From positions 67,902 to 131,901 of the forward strand of contig CAZSQA010000015.1 of assembly GCA_964608915.1 (NCBI GenBank): a stretch of 64,000 bases of DNA, written 5' to 3'. The notes below the pieces were generated by a model. The model saw nothing but the letters and a program-made list of their open reading frames with translations, was not told the origin of the DNA and did not search any database. Shown here one piece after another: positions 19,293 to 28,279 of the stretch. Each line of letters begins with the position of its first letter. The first letter of the stretch is position 1. This DNA comes from QWQI01 sp964608915. GTDB taxonomy: Bacteria > Planctomycetota > Planctomycetia > Isosphaerales > Isosphaeraceae. The position numbers and the translations under genes were made by a program.

Positions 19293-21018
19293 ACCTGTCC
19301 GCGCCGAACTGGCCACGTTTCTGGCCCTCGTCGTCTTCATGGTCATTTCGTTGAGCCTCGGGGTGATCGCCAACCTGGTCGGCCGGACGAAAACCGGCTT
19401 CCTGAAGTCTTACTTCCTGGGCAACCGGTCGCTGGGCGCGTTCGCCGTCGCCCTGACGGCGGCCGTCATGTCCGGCGGCACGTTCATGGGCTATCCCTCG
19501 CTGGTCTACAAGTTCGGCTGGGTGGTCGGGTTGTGGATCTGCAGCTACATGGTCGTCCCCGTCACCGTCCTGGGCGTTCTGGGCAAGAGAATCGGCCAGC
19601 TTGCCCGACGCACCGGCGCGATCACTCTGCCCGACTTCTTCCGCGAGCGATTCGAAAGCCCGATGCTGGGCCTGATCACCAGCATCCTGGTGATTTTCTT
19701 CCTCACGGCGAATCTGGTGGCTCAGTTCAAGGCCGGCGCGCTGATCCTCAAGCTGACTTTGCCGCAATCGGTTCAGCGGGCCGTGGGTTCTGAATCCGGC
19801 GGCGGCAGCGCGATGGACCGGATGGCGAAAGTCGCCGAAGCAGCCGCCGACGAACCGGCCGCGAAAAAGGCCGAAACGAAAACGGCCGCCGCGAAGCCCG
19901 CGGCACCGGCAGACCCGACGGCCAACACCTGGCGTGACCGCACCTATGTGCTCGGTCTCGTGATCTTCGCGGTGACCGTCATTTTCTATACGGCCTACGG
20001 CGGATTTCTCGCCGCGATCTGGACGGACGTGTTTCAGAGCCTCGTCATGGCCGTGGGCGTGATGATCCTGTTCCCGCTGGCCCTGACGGCGGCCGGCAGC
20101 ATCGGCGCGGGCACTTCCGCCGGGATCGCGCAGACCGGCGACGCTTCCTTCGCCTTCGGCCCTGGTGCCGGACGGTCGTTTCACCCTGTCGGGCTGGCCG
20201 TTTCGTTCTTCGTGATGTGGGCCATTTCGGCGATGGGCCAGCCCTCGACGCTAGTGCGGCTGATGGCCTTTCGCGATACGCGCACGCTGCGCTGGTCCAT
20301 TATCTATCTGACGCTCTACAACCTGGTCATTTACATCCCGCTGATCTTCATCTTCATCTGCGCGCGGCAGATTCTGCCGAATTTGACCCGGTCCGACGAA
20401 GTCATGCCCCGACTGGTCATCACACTGGCCAATCCCTACGTGGCCGGCCTGATCCTGGCCGCTCCGTTCGGGGCCGTCATGAGCACCGTCTCCGGATGGC
20501 TGCTGATCATCAGTTCGGGCATCGTCCGCGACCTTTACCAGCGGTTCGTGCGGCCGCAGGCGACGGATCGGGAAATCCAGCGTGCCAGTTACGCCGGCAC
20601 GGTTCTGGTGGGCGTGTTCGTCGGCCTTCTGGCTCTCAATCCGCCGGAATACCTGCAACTGGTCGTGGTGTTTTCGTCGTCCGGCATGGCGGCTTCGTTC
20701 CTCGCTCCGGCGGCCTATGGGGCCTTCTGGCGGCGGGCCAACGGGCTGGGAATGATCGCGGCCATGGTGACGGGTGCCGGCGTCACGCTGGCGCTGTACG
20801 CGGTCGGAATGGTCTGGGCCCGGAGCGGCTATGACTCTGGAATCGGTGCTGGCGGTTCGCTGGCACCGGTCTATCTGCTCGGACTCGATCCCTGTGTCTG
20901 GGGCATCGGTTCGTCGTTCCTCGCGGGTGCCGTGGTGAGTCTGCTGACGAAACCGCCCCGAACGGAACTCGTCGAACGCATGTTCCAGAAAGACCGCCCC
21001 CTTCACTTGCACGCCTGA
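19279..21018 (+). CDS. Sodium:solute symporter (PanF-like SSS family)
   Basis: A 579-residue transporter with about 13 spans, importing a solute with Na+. Family features are an N-terminal span (ATFLALVVFMVISLSLGVI), FLGNRSLGAFAVALTAAVMSGGTFMGYPSLVYKFGW (TM2-TM3, the SSS unwound-helix region), LPDFFRERFESPMLGLITS and MSTVSGWLLIISSGIVRDLYQRF in the second repeat. Loop residues about 170-220 are a low-complexity Ala/Lys/Glu insert (AEAAADEPAAKKAETKTAAA), longer than in E. coli PanF (483 aa). The substrate is not certain: pantothenate by context with the YhdT-like partner, or an amino acid/peptide by context with the peptidases. Confidence 0.87.
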   Translation: MNSAEPVRAELATFLALVVFMVISLSLGVIANLVGRTKTGFLKSYFLGNRSLGAFAVALTAAVMSGGTFMGYPSLVYKFGWVVGLWICSYMVVPVTVLGVLGKRIGQLARRTGAITLPDFFRERFESPMLGLITSILVIFFLTANLVAQFKAGALILKLTLPQSVQRAVGSESGGGSAMDRMAKVAEAAADEPAAKKAETKTAAAKPAAPADPTANTWRDRTYVLGLVIFAVTVIFYTAYGGFLAAIWTDVFQSLVMAVGVMILFPLALTAAGSIGAGTSAGIAQTGDASFAFGPGAGRSFHPVGLAVSFFVMWAISAMGQPSTLVRLMAFRDTRTLRWSIIYLTLYNLVIYIPLIFIFICARQILPNLTRSDEVMPRLVITLANPYVAGLILAAPFGAVMSTVSGWLLIISSGIVRDLYQRFVRPQATDREIQRASYAGTVLVGVFVGLLALNPPEYLQLVVVFSSSGMAASFLAPAAYGAFWRRANGLGMIAAMVTGAGVTLALYAVGMVWARSGYDSGIGAGGSLAPVYLLGLDPCVWGIGSSFLAGAVVSLLTKPPRTELVERMFQKDRPLHLHA

Positions 21019-21029
21019 AACGAAAACCC

Positions 21030-22526
21030 ATGAGCCGACCACGCATCGCGATCGCGGCGTTCATGCACGAATCGAACGGATTCGCCTCGGGTCTCACGAC
21101 CGAATCCGACTTCGCGCTGGGCGGCCTCGACACTGGCGAAGCGATTCGCCAGCGCTGGGCTGAGGCCCATCATGAAATCGGCGGCTTTTTCGAAGCCGCC
21201 GAGCGTTTCGGGTTCGACCTCCGCCCTGCGCTGACGGCCTGGGCGATGCCCTCGGCCATGCTCGACGAATCGGCCTATGAAGCGATCCTCGACCGCCTGC
21301 TGGCGAGCCTGCGCGGCTGCGGGCCGGTCGACGGCGTTCTGCTGGCCCTGCACGGAGCGATGGTCGTCGACGGGCTGGAAGGCTCGGCCGACGCGCACAC
21401 GGCGATGCAAGTACGCAAGGCGATCGGCCGCGAGATTCCGCTGATCGTCACGCTCGACTATCACGCCAACGTCTCGCCGGCACTGGCTGACGCAGCCGAC
21501 GGCGTGATCGTCTACCGAACCTATCCGCACGTCGATCAGCGAGAACGTGGCCTGCGGGCCGGCGAACTGATGCACCGGGCCGTGACGACCGGCCAAAAAC
21601 CGGCGACGTTCATCCGCCCCTTGCCGATACTTGTGCATCTGCTGGCCCAGAACACGAACCGGGATCCGGTTCTCACCCTGACCCGGGAAGCCGACTCCAT
21701 TCGAGATTCGACTCCGGGGCTTGCCGATCTTCAGTTCGTGGCGGGCTTTCCGTATGCCGACACGCAAGCGACGGGTGCGAGCGTCGTCGCCGTAGCTTAT
21801 GAATCGGCCGATGTGGCACGAGCGGCTGCCGTAGACCTGGCGGCGAAGGTGTGGTCCGTGCGCCAGGCTCTGACTTCGCAACCGCCGGACGCCGAAAAAG
21901 CCGTGAGCCAGGCGACGGAAAACAAGCTATGGCCAACGGTTCTGGCCGATCTTGGCGACAATATCGGCGGCGGTTCGGCGGCCGATTCGACCGTGATCGC
22001 CCAGGAGATTCTGCGTCAGGACGGCCCCCGGTTCGTCGTGGTTCTGTACGACCCGGCTGCGGTCGAGACCTGTGTCGCCGCCGGAGTGGGCGGTGAGATC
22101 AGCGTCGAAGCGGGCGGAAGAATCGATCGCAATGCCCCGCCGCTGAAGATCAATGGCCGTGTGAAGTGCCTGCACGATGGCCGATACGAAGAGCCCGAAG
22201 CCAGGCACGGCGGGGTGAGGTTTCATGATCAGGGCCTGTCGGCCGTGATCGAGACCGACCGAGACGATACCGTCGTGTGCAATTCGCACAGGCATGCGCC
22301 GTTCAGCCTTCGGCAACTGACCAGCCTGGGAATCGATCCGCGGCTGGCCCAAATTTTGATCGTCAAGGCGGCAGTTGCGTTTCGTGCGGCCTACGAGCCG
22401 GTCGCGGCCTCGATCGTCGAAGTCGACACGCCGGGGCTCACGGCGGCCAATCCGTGCCGATTCGAATATCGGATGGTGCGGCGGCCGATTCTACCGCTTG
22501 ATGAGATTCCGGCCGACATTCTATGA
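21030..22526 (+). CDS. M81 family metallopeptidase (MlrC-like)
   Basis: A 498-residue protein of the microcystinase C family, a zinc-dependent hydrolase acting on small linear peptides or amides. It begins RIAIAAFMHESNGFASGLTT and contains LLALHGAMVVDGLEGSADAH, IVTLDYHANVSPALADAADG (putative metal Asp/His), YRTYPHVDQRERGLRAGEL and, in the C-terminal DUF1485 part, LADLGDNIGGGSAADSTVIAQ. Length matches the family (about 480-510). It starts 11 nt after the symporter stop, so it is probably cotranscribed. There is no signal peptide, so it is cytosolic and would act on imported substrates. Confidence 0.92.
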   Translation: MSRPRIAIAAFMHESNGFASGLTTESDFALGGLDTGEAIRQRWAEAHHEIGGFFEAAERFGFDLRPALTAWAMPSAMLDESAYEAILDRLLASLRGCGPVDGVLLALHGAMVVDGLEGSADAHTAMQVRKAIGREIPLIVTLDYHANVSPALADAADGVIVYRTYPHVDQRERGLRAGELMHRAVTTGQKPATFIRPLPILVHLLAQNTNRDPVLTLTREADSIRDSTPGLADLQFVAGFPYADTQATGASVVAVAYESADVARAAAVDLAAKVWSVRQALTSQPPDAEKAVSQATENKLWPTVLADLGDNIGGGSAADSTVIAQEILRQDGPRFVVVLYDPAAVETCVAAGVGGEISVEAGGRIDRNAPPLKINGRVKCLHDGRYEEPEARHGGVRFHDQGLSAVIETDRDDTVVCNSHRHAPFSLRQLTSLGIDPRLAQILIVKAAVAFRAAYEPVAASIVEVDTPGLTAANPCRFEYRMVRRPILPLDEIPADIL

Positions 22527-22569
22527 TCGGTGATCCGACTCTCCCGTCCCTCACCGTAAGGCGATCCCC

Positions 22570-23448
22570 ATGATCATCGCGGCCGTGCAGTGCGATTTCG
22601 TCCTTAACGACGTCGTCGAAAATGCGAAGCGGGTACGGCATCGCCTGAATATCGCCGCGTCGGAAGGTGCCCGGCTGATCGTCTTCCCGGAATGCGCCCT
22701 GAGCGGCTATTGCCAGGATTCGCGTCAGGAAGCGCTGGATGGCTCGCTGGACTTGAGTTCGCGCCATCCGATTATTTCAGCGATCATCGACGATTGCCGT
22801 GCCGCGAAGGTCTATGCCATCGTCGGGCTGCTCGAACGTGCCGGCTCGATGGTCTACAACACGGCCGTCTGCCTGGGCCCGGACGGGATCGTCTCGCGCT
22901 ATCGCAAGCTGCACCTGCCGTTTCTGGGGGTGGACCGGTACGTCGACCCGGGCGACCTGCCGCTGGAGGTTTTCGAAGTCGAGAACCTGCGTGTCGGCAT
23001 GCACATCTGTTACGACGGCGGCTTTCCGGAACTCGCCCGCTCGCTGACGCTTCAGGGCGCGGACCTCATCACCTTACCGACCTGCTGGCCGCCGGCGGCT
23101 GACATTTACGCGAACCACGTTCCGATCGCCCGGGCGCTCGAAAATCAAGTCTACATGCTGGCGGCCGGGCGAGCTGGCGGCGAGCGGGGCTACAGGTTCA
23201 TCGGCCACAGCTCGATCGTCGCTCCCGGCGGTTTCCTGCTGGCATCGGCCGGATTCGCCGAGGACACGATCCTCTATGCCGAGATCGATCCGGCGAAGGC
23301 CCGCAACAAGCGGGTGATCCGCATCCCGGGCATCCACGAGATCAACCGCATCGCCGACCGGCGGCCCGAGTATTACGGGGAGCTGGTCAAGCCGAATCCG
23401 AAGTGGCCCCGCTATCTGCCCGGCGGTCCGGTGCGCGACGAAGGCTGA
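22570..23448 (+). CDS. Carbon-nitrogen hydrolase (nitrilase superfamily)
   Basis: A 292-residue amidase-type enzyme hydrolysing a C-N bond of an amide, carbamoyl or nitrile substrate. The Glu-Lys-Cys triad is complete: Glu in LIVFPECALSGYC, Lys in YRKLHLPFLGVDRYVDPGD and Cys in VGMHICYDGGFPELARSL. DLITLPTCWPP and IARALENQVYMLAAGR are typical of the N-carbamoyl/omega-amidase-like branches. It lies 43 nt behind the M81 gene with an AAGG ribosome site, so it probably belongs to the same catabolic unit. The exact substrate is not inferable. Confidence 0.92.
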   Translation: MIIAAVQCDFVLNDVVENAKRVRHRLNIAASEGARLIVFPECALSGYCQDSRQEALDGSLDLSSRHPIISAIIDDCRAAKVYAIVGLLERAGSMVYNTAVCLGPDGIVSRYRKLHLPFLGVDRYVDPGDLPLEVFEVENLRVGMHICYDGGFPELARSLTLQGADLITLPTCWPPAADIYANHVPIARALENQVYMLAAGRAGGERGYRFIGHSSIVAPGGFLLASAGFAEDTILYAEIDPAKARNKRVIRIPGIHEINRIADRRPEYYGELVKPNPKWPRYLPGGPVRDEG

Positions 23449-23522
23449 AGCCGAGCGCACGTCGCAGCCACGACATCGCTTTCCTGAAACGAAATCTCTT
23501 GTCCGCCGAGCCGGAAGGCCCA

Positions 23523-24413
23523 ATGACCGAAAAGAAACCCGCGCGGCAAAAGTTCGGATACGAAGTCCTCGATTCGCTGCTAGGCGGTGGGCTGCTGCCC
23601 GGCAAGCTGACGGTCATCGCCGGCGCGACCGGTGCGGGCAAGACACAGCTCGGCCTTTCGTGGCTCCACGAGGGCATCAGGCAGGAGGGTCAGTTCGGGT
23701 CGATCATGGATCTGACCAGCCGCGGCGATTCGCAGAATCACGCCGGTTATCTCAAGGATCGCTACGGCGTCGATCTGCCCGTGTTCGATGGTCACGTGCC
23801 TCACGATCTTTCCGAACTGTTCGACCCCGGCCACCCCTGGGGCAATTATTTCCATCCGTTTCGTCAGGCCGGCAAGCGGGTGACCAAGGGCGATCTCGAC
23901 CCGGACGACTGGCACAACTGGAAAGTCGAACTGGGGCGGACACTGCGTCTGGCGGGGTATTTTCTCTACGGTTCGATGGTACGCGGTTCGCGGCGCGTGA
24001 TGGTGGACGGTGTCGAACCGACGGACAAATTCAGCGAATCGATTCAGTTCGAATTTTTCGAATATGTCTATCACCAGATTTTGCGCAGGGAGCACGACTG
24101 GGCCGCTCGAGAACTGCTGCGTGAGCAGTTTTTGCGGAATTCCGGGCACGTCGCCGCCCATGCCTACGATCATCAGGATGTCGGCTGCCTGTATCTGTAC
24201 ACGACGCAGCACAAATTTCTGGAAGAACTGATCGACGAACCGATCTCCGAGGGAGACATTTTCGCGAACGCCAATACGATCATTCTGATGGGCCGCACAC
24301 GCGAGCAAGGCCGGCTGGGCCGGGCACTTCACGTGATCAAGCACCGGGGGAGCGCCTGCGGCGATGAGATCGTGCCGTACAGAATCACGGACGCGGGGTT
24401 CGAATTCGCCTGA
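23523..24413 (+). CDS. KaiC/RecA-like ATPase
   Basis: A 296-residue single-domain P-loop ATPase. It opens KFGYEVLDSLLGGGLLPGKL, the entry pattern of KaiC-like proteins, followed by Walker A GATGAGKTQLGLSWL. The likely Walker B strand is SRRVMVDGVEPTD. No N-terminal or C-terminal partner domain (HTH, second KaiC domain, GvpD-like part) is seen. The middle has many aromatic and charged residues (GHPWGNYFHPFRQAGKRVTK) not typical of KaiC, so it may represent a separate family. C-terminal NTIILMGRTREQGRLGRAL and HVIKHRGSACGDEIVPYRIT resemble the KaiC end. The role is unknown: regulation or DNA transactions are possible. Confidence 0.75.
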   Translation: MTEKKPARQKFGYEVLDSLLGGGLLPGKLTVIAGATGAGKTQLGLSWLHEGIRQEGQFGSIMDLTSRGDSQNHAGYLKDRYGVDLPVFDGHVPHDLSELFDPGHPWGNYFHPFRQAGKRVTKGDLDPDDWHNWKVELGRTLRLAGYFLYGSMVRGSRRVMVDGVEPTDKFSESIQFEFFEYVYHQILRREHDWAARELLREQFLRNSGHVAAHAYDHQDVGCLYLYTTQHKFLEELIDEPISEGDIFANANTIILMGRTREQGRLGRALHVIKHRGSACGDEIVPYRITDAGFEFA

Positions 24414-24499
24414 ACGGGACACCGGCCACTTGGGAAGGTCTCGCCGCTTTCCTATACTGAATACCATCGTCGCGATTCCGCGCGATTCCGGAGCCCGTC

Positions 24500-27298
24500 A
24501 TGTCCAAGCTTTTCCGCAAGGTACTCATCGTTTTCGGTCTGTTCATCCTGATCGATCAATTGATGTGGCATTCGGCGGAGCGATCGATCCAGGCCCGGAA
24601 AGCGACCGCGGCTCCGCAGACGCTTTCCGACGAGACGGAAGATGGCCTGAGCCCCGCGACGAAGAAGTTTCGCGAATTGGCGAAACCTGAGGCGAAAGCC
24701 AAGGCCAAGGCCGACCTGGAACGCCCGCCGTTCGAATTTCTGCGGGCCCAGATCACGCCCTTCGAAGTTCTGCCCTTCTACAAGCCGAACCACTGGCTGC
24801 AGATGACGATCGAAGTGCGGTCGAGCCGCGAGGATTTCGCCGGTTCGGTGCGGACTCAGCCGGTCTCGATCTTCGGATCGCAGCGAGATATCGTTTTCGC
24901 CCGACCGGTGGACATGGACCGGAACACACCCACGCGGATGAGCTTTCCGATGTTCATGCCGCCGGGCTTCATGCCGCGGCGTACGTCCAAGCTGATCGAC
25001 GTCGACTTGTACCGTGAGGGCGGCTTGCGGCCGACGGAAATCTGGCAGGCGAACGTGCGCGCCATGGAACCGCATCAGATGGCGGTCGTCGTACTGGCCC
25101 GCGACCCCGGCACCTACACGGGCTGGGGCAAAATGATGGCCGGAATTCCGTCGAGCATCAGCCGAGACGCCACGAGCCTCGACCGAGGCCGGTATTACCG
25201 GTTCGTGCTCAACGAAAAACTGAACGCGAACACGGAAGAACCGCAATCGACGAAGCCGTTCCTGCCGCCTTCGATGCTATTCTGGACATCGATCAGTCAC
25301 GTGATCTGGGACGGCCAGGACCCCGACACGCTCGACGTCGATCAGCAACGGGCCATGATCGACTGGATCCACTGGGGCGGGCAGCTCGTCATCGTCGGCG
25401 GTGCCGATTCCCGCATCGGCCTGCTGCGGGAGAGCTTCCTCGCCCCGTTTTTGCCGGCCGATCCCGGCGGCATGAACCGGCAATTCGACGCCCAGTCGTC
25501 AAGGCCTCTCGCGGAAGCCTACCGGCCGCCGTACAGGCCCGTCGATACGCTCAACGAAGAAGAGCGGGAGGGCCTCGACCTGGAAAATCGCCGTGCCCAG
25601 CGCCCCGAATGGGCCGTCAAACCGGGCCCGGCGAGCCTCTACTACGACTCCGCCCGGCCGATCCTGCCACTGGCCAACGCACCGCTGTTCGTCACTGGCC
25701 TGAGACCACGCCCGGGTGCGACGACGATCCCGTTCGGTACCGACAAGGAAACCCCGCTGGCCGTCGAAAAGCGGGTCGGGCGGGGTCGGGTCACGATCCT
25801 GGCCACGAATCCGACGGACCCGGCCCTGAGCCGCTGGCGAGGGCTCGACACTCTGGTACGGCGGGTGGTGCTGCGGCGTCCCGAAGAAGTCCGGCCGCCG
25901 CCCCGATCGCTCAGCGGTGGCGACCCCAAACCTCCGATGATCGCCGGCCCGGATTTGACCTGGTTCCGCATCGCGGCGCGTGACACCGGCGGGCCATATT
26001 CGATCGCCAGTCCGCCGACCAACTCCGATGCGGCCTTGTCTCGCTTCCCGGGCGGCGGCGTGCTTTCTGACGATGTCTATCCGCTACAGGAAGCCGCCAC
26101 CTGGACCGATTCGGCCATCGTGCCGACCATCGCCCGGGAAATGCTCGAAAAGGCATCAGGCCTGCGCGTTCCTGACATTTCGTTCGTGGCGAAGTCACTG
26201 GCGGCTTATCTCATCCTCCTCGTGCCTGTCAACTGGCTCGTGTTCCGCGGCGTCGGCCGCAAGGAATGGGCCTGGATGATCGTGCCGCCCCTGGCTCTCT
26301 TGGCGGCGCTGAGCATCGAACGTCTGGCGGCGTACGATCTCGGATTTTCCCGCGGCCGTGACGAAATCGCTCTGCTGGAAATGCAGTCGGATTATCCCCG
26401 CGGCCACCTGACTCGCATCGGTGCCCTGGCATCGACTGGCCGCGACAATTTCACGATCGCGTTCCCCAATGACCTGAACGCCGTGTGCATGCCACTGGCC
26501 TATTCGGCGTCGCGGGCCGAGCAGCGCGAGACCAGCACGTTTCAGTTCATGCCGGTGCCCGCACTGACAGATTTCCGGGTTCAGCCCCGCAGCCTTTCCT
26601 ACTACCGGTCCGAACAGATGGTCGGTCTTCCCGGGCCGATCCGGCTGGTCGAAACCGAACCGGGCGTCTACATGATCGAAAACCGCACACGGCTGGTTCT
26701 GAGGGACGTGACGATCACCATGCCCGAGGGCAAGTCGATCGCTCTCGGCGAGATCGGCCCCGGCGAATCGAAGCCCGTGAAGGCGGACCAGGTCGACGTC
26801 ACCGGTGCCCGGAGTTTTTCCGGCACGCTCGGCGATCTGGACCCGAAGCCGTTTCTCGACGTGCTGCGGGAGAATCCGTTGCGGACTCCCGCCGAAAAAG
26901 GATCATGGCGCCTGATCGCCTGGTCGGACACCATGATCGAGGGCGTGAGCGTGGAACCGGCTCCGGACCGTGTCCGCGGCCTGACCATGATCGTCGCCCA
27001 CCTGAAGACCGGCGATACACCGGACCCCGGCGGCCGGGAATATGACATGTCGGACAAGCCCTATGTCGCCCCCCCGCAACCGCCCGCGGCTGAAGAACGC
27101 GGCTTGAGGGCCCCCGGCTTTCGCTCGCTGATCGATTCCGTGACAGGTGCCGCCGTACCGAAAGCGACGTCCGGCAACACGCAGCGCAGGCGGCCGGGGA
27201 TCACCGAACCGCCGATGCCCACGGAAAAGCAGGAAACCAGCCCCGGTCAACCGGTAAATCCGGCCAGCCCCGCCCCAGCGACGAGGAGCCCGCAGTGA
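24500..27298 (+). CDS. Large membrane protein linked to an ABC exporter
   Basis: A 932-residue protein of unrecognised family. One N-terminal span (VLIVFGLFILIDQLMWHSA) precedes about 520 residues outside the membrane. These include a possible flavodoxin/GATase-like segment (MIDWIHWGGQLVIVGGADSR) and GRGRVTILATNPTDPALSRW, resembling membrane proteins annotated as DUF4350/GldG-like. Two spans lie near residues 560-605 (SLAAYLILLVPVNWLVFRGV; WAWMIVPPLALLAALSIERL). A further extracytoplasmic domain and a Pro/Thr-rich tail follow. Its stop overlaps the ABC ATPase start as GTGA, and the start has CGGAG 6 nt upstream, so it is the first gene of a tightly coupled exporter operon. It probably serves as an auxiliary or substrate-contacting subunit. 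Confidence 0.75.
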   Translation: MSKLFRKVLIVFGLFILIDQLMWHSAERSIQARKATAAPQTLSDETEDGLSPATKKFRELAKPEAKAKAKADLERPPFEFLRAQITPFEVLPFYKPNHWLQMTIEVRSSREDFAGSVRTQPVSIFGSQRDIVFARPVDMDRNTPTRMSFPMFMPPGFMPRRTSKLIDVDLYREGGLRPTEIWQANVRAMEPHQMAVVVLARDPGTYTGWGKMMAGIPSSISRDATSLDRGRYYRFVLNEKLNANTEEPQSTKPFLPPSMLFWTSISHVIWDGQDPDTLDVDQQRAMIDWIHWGGQLVIVGGADSRIGLLRESFLAPFLPADPGGMNRQFDAQSSRPLAEAYRPPYRPVDTLNEEEREGLDLENRRAQRPEWAVKPGPASLYYDSARPILPLANAPLFVTGLRPRPGATTIPFGTDKETPLAVEKRVGRGRVTILATNPTDPALSRWRGLDTLVRRVVLRRPEEVRPPPRSLSGGDPKPPMIAGPDLTWFRIAARDTGGPYSIASPPTNSDAALSRFPGGGVLSDDVYPLQEAATWTDSAIVPTIAREMLEKASGLRVPDISFVAKSLAAYLILLVPVNWLVFRGVGRKEWAWMIVPPLALLAALSIERLAAYDLGFSRGRDEIALLEMQSDYPRGHLTRIGALASTGRDNFTIAFPNDLNAVCMPLAYSASRAEQRETSTFQFMPVPALTDFRVQPRSLSYYRSEQMVGLPGPIRLVETEPGVYMIENRTRLVLRDVTITMPEGKSIALGEIGPGESKPVKADQVDVTGARSFSGTLGDLDPKPFLDVLRENPLRTPAEKGSWRLIAWSDTMIEGVSVEPAPDRVRGLTMIVAHLKTGDTPDPGGREYDMSDKPYVAPPQPPAAEERGLRAPGFRSLIDSVTGAAVPKATSGNTQRRRPGITEPPMPTEKQETSPGQPVNPASPAPATRSPQ

Positions 27299-28230
27299 TC
27301 GAGGTGATCGACTTCACCAAGCAGTACGGCGACTTCATGGCGGTGGAAGGCCTGAATCTTTCCATCGCTGAAGGCGAAATTTACGGGTTCATCGGCCCCA
27401 ACGGCGCCGGAAAAAGCACGACGATCCGGTTTCTGGCGACGCTCCTGCGGCCGACTTCCGGCGAGGGCAGGATCGCGGGCCATTCCGTGACCCAGGACCC
27501 AATGGCCGTGCGCCGGGTGATCGGATTCATGCCGGATGATTTCGGCGTGTACGACGGCATGAAGGTCTGGGAATTTCTCGACTTTTTCGCGGTCGCATAC
27601 GAAATCCCCCGGCTCGAACGCCGCCGCACGATCGGCGAAGTGCTCGAGCTGCTCGACCTGTCGCACAAGCGCGACGACTTCGTCAACGGCCTTTCGAAGG
27701 GCATGAAGCAGCGGCTGTGCCTGGCCAAGACTCTGGTGCACAACCCGCCCGTGCTGATTCTGGACGAACCGGCTTCGGGCCTCGACCCCCGGGCCCGGCT
27801 GGAGATGAAGTCTCTGCTCTCGGAGCTGAGCCGGATGGGCAAGACGATTCTCGTCTCCAGTCACATCCTTTCGGAACTCGCCGACTTCTGCACCTCGATC
27901 GGCGTGATCGAAAGGGGCAAGCTGCTGGCCTCGGGATCGATACAGGAAATCCAGCGGGAACTGCGTGCCCACAGAGTCCTCAAGGTCAGGCTTCTGAACG
28001 AGTCGCCGGAACGTTTCGCGCATGTGCTCAAGGAACATTCGTCCGTGAAGCCGGAATCGGTCAATACGATCGATCGCACGCTTTCGGCGGAATTCCAGGG
28101 CGACGGCCCGGCACAGGCCGATCTGCTGCGGCGTCTGATCGACTCGGGCGCGATCGTCGAATCGTTCGACGAAGAGCAGCTTTCGCTCGAAGACGTGTTC
28201 ATGATGATCACCAAGGGCGTCGTCAACTGA
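27295..28230 (+). CDS. ABC transporter ATP-binding protein
   Basis: A 311-residue ATPase of the CcmA/NatA (ABC-2 exporter) class. Motifs in order: Walker A GFIGPNGAGKSTTIRFLATL, Q-loop region GFMPDDFGVYDGMKV, signature FVNGLSKGMKQRLCLAKTLV, Walker B PVLILDEPASGLDPRARLEM, and the H-loop ILVSSHILSELADF. The signature is NGLSKGMKQ, a common variant of LSGGQ in this class. The C-terminal 90 residues form the usual regulatory extension. It starts with GTG overlapping the previous stop. It powers the permease encoded 49 nt downstream. Confidence 0.95.
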   Translation: MIEVIDFTKQYGDFMAVEGLNLSIAEGEIYGFIGPNGAGKSTTIRFLATLLRPTSGEGRIAGHSVTQDPMAVRRVIGFMPDDFGVYDGMKVWEFLDFFAVAYEIPRLERRRTIGEVLELLDLSHKRDDFVNGLSKGMKQRLCLAKTLVHNPPVLILDEPASGLDPRARLEMKSLLSELSRMGKTILVSSHILSELADFCTSIGVIERGKLLASGSIQEIQRELRAHRVLKVRLLNESPERFAHVLKEHSSVKPESVNTIDRTLSAEFQGDGPAQADLLRRLIDSGAIVESFDEEQLSLEDVFMMITKGVVN

Positions 28231-28279
28231 ACGCTTCCGGCATGGACCGTCACACGCACTGACCAGGACCGAATCCCTC

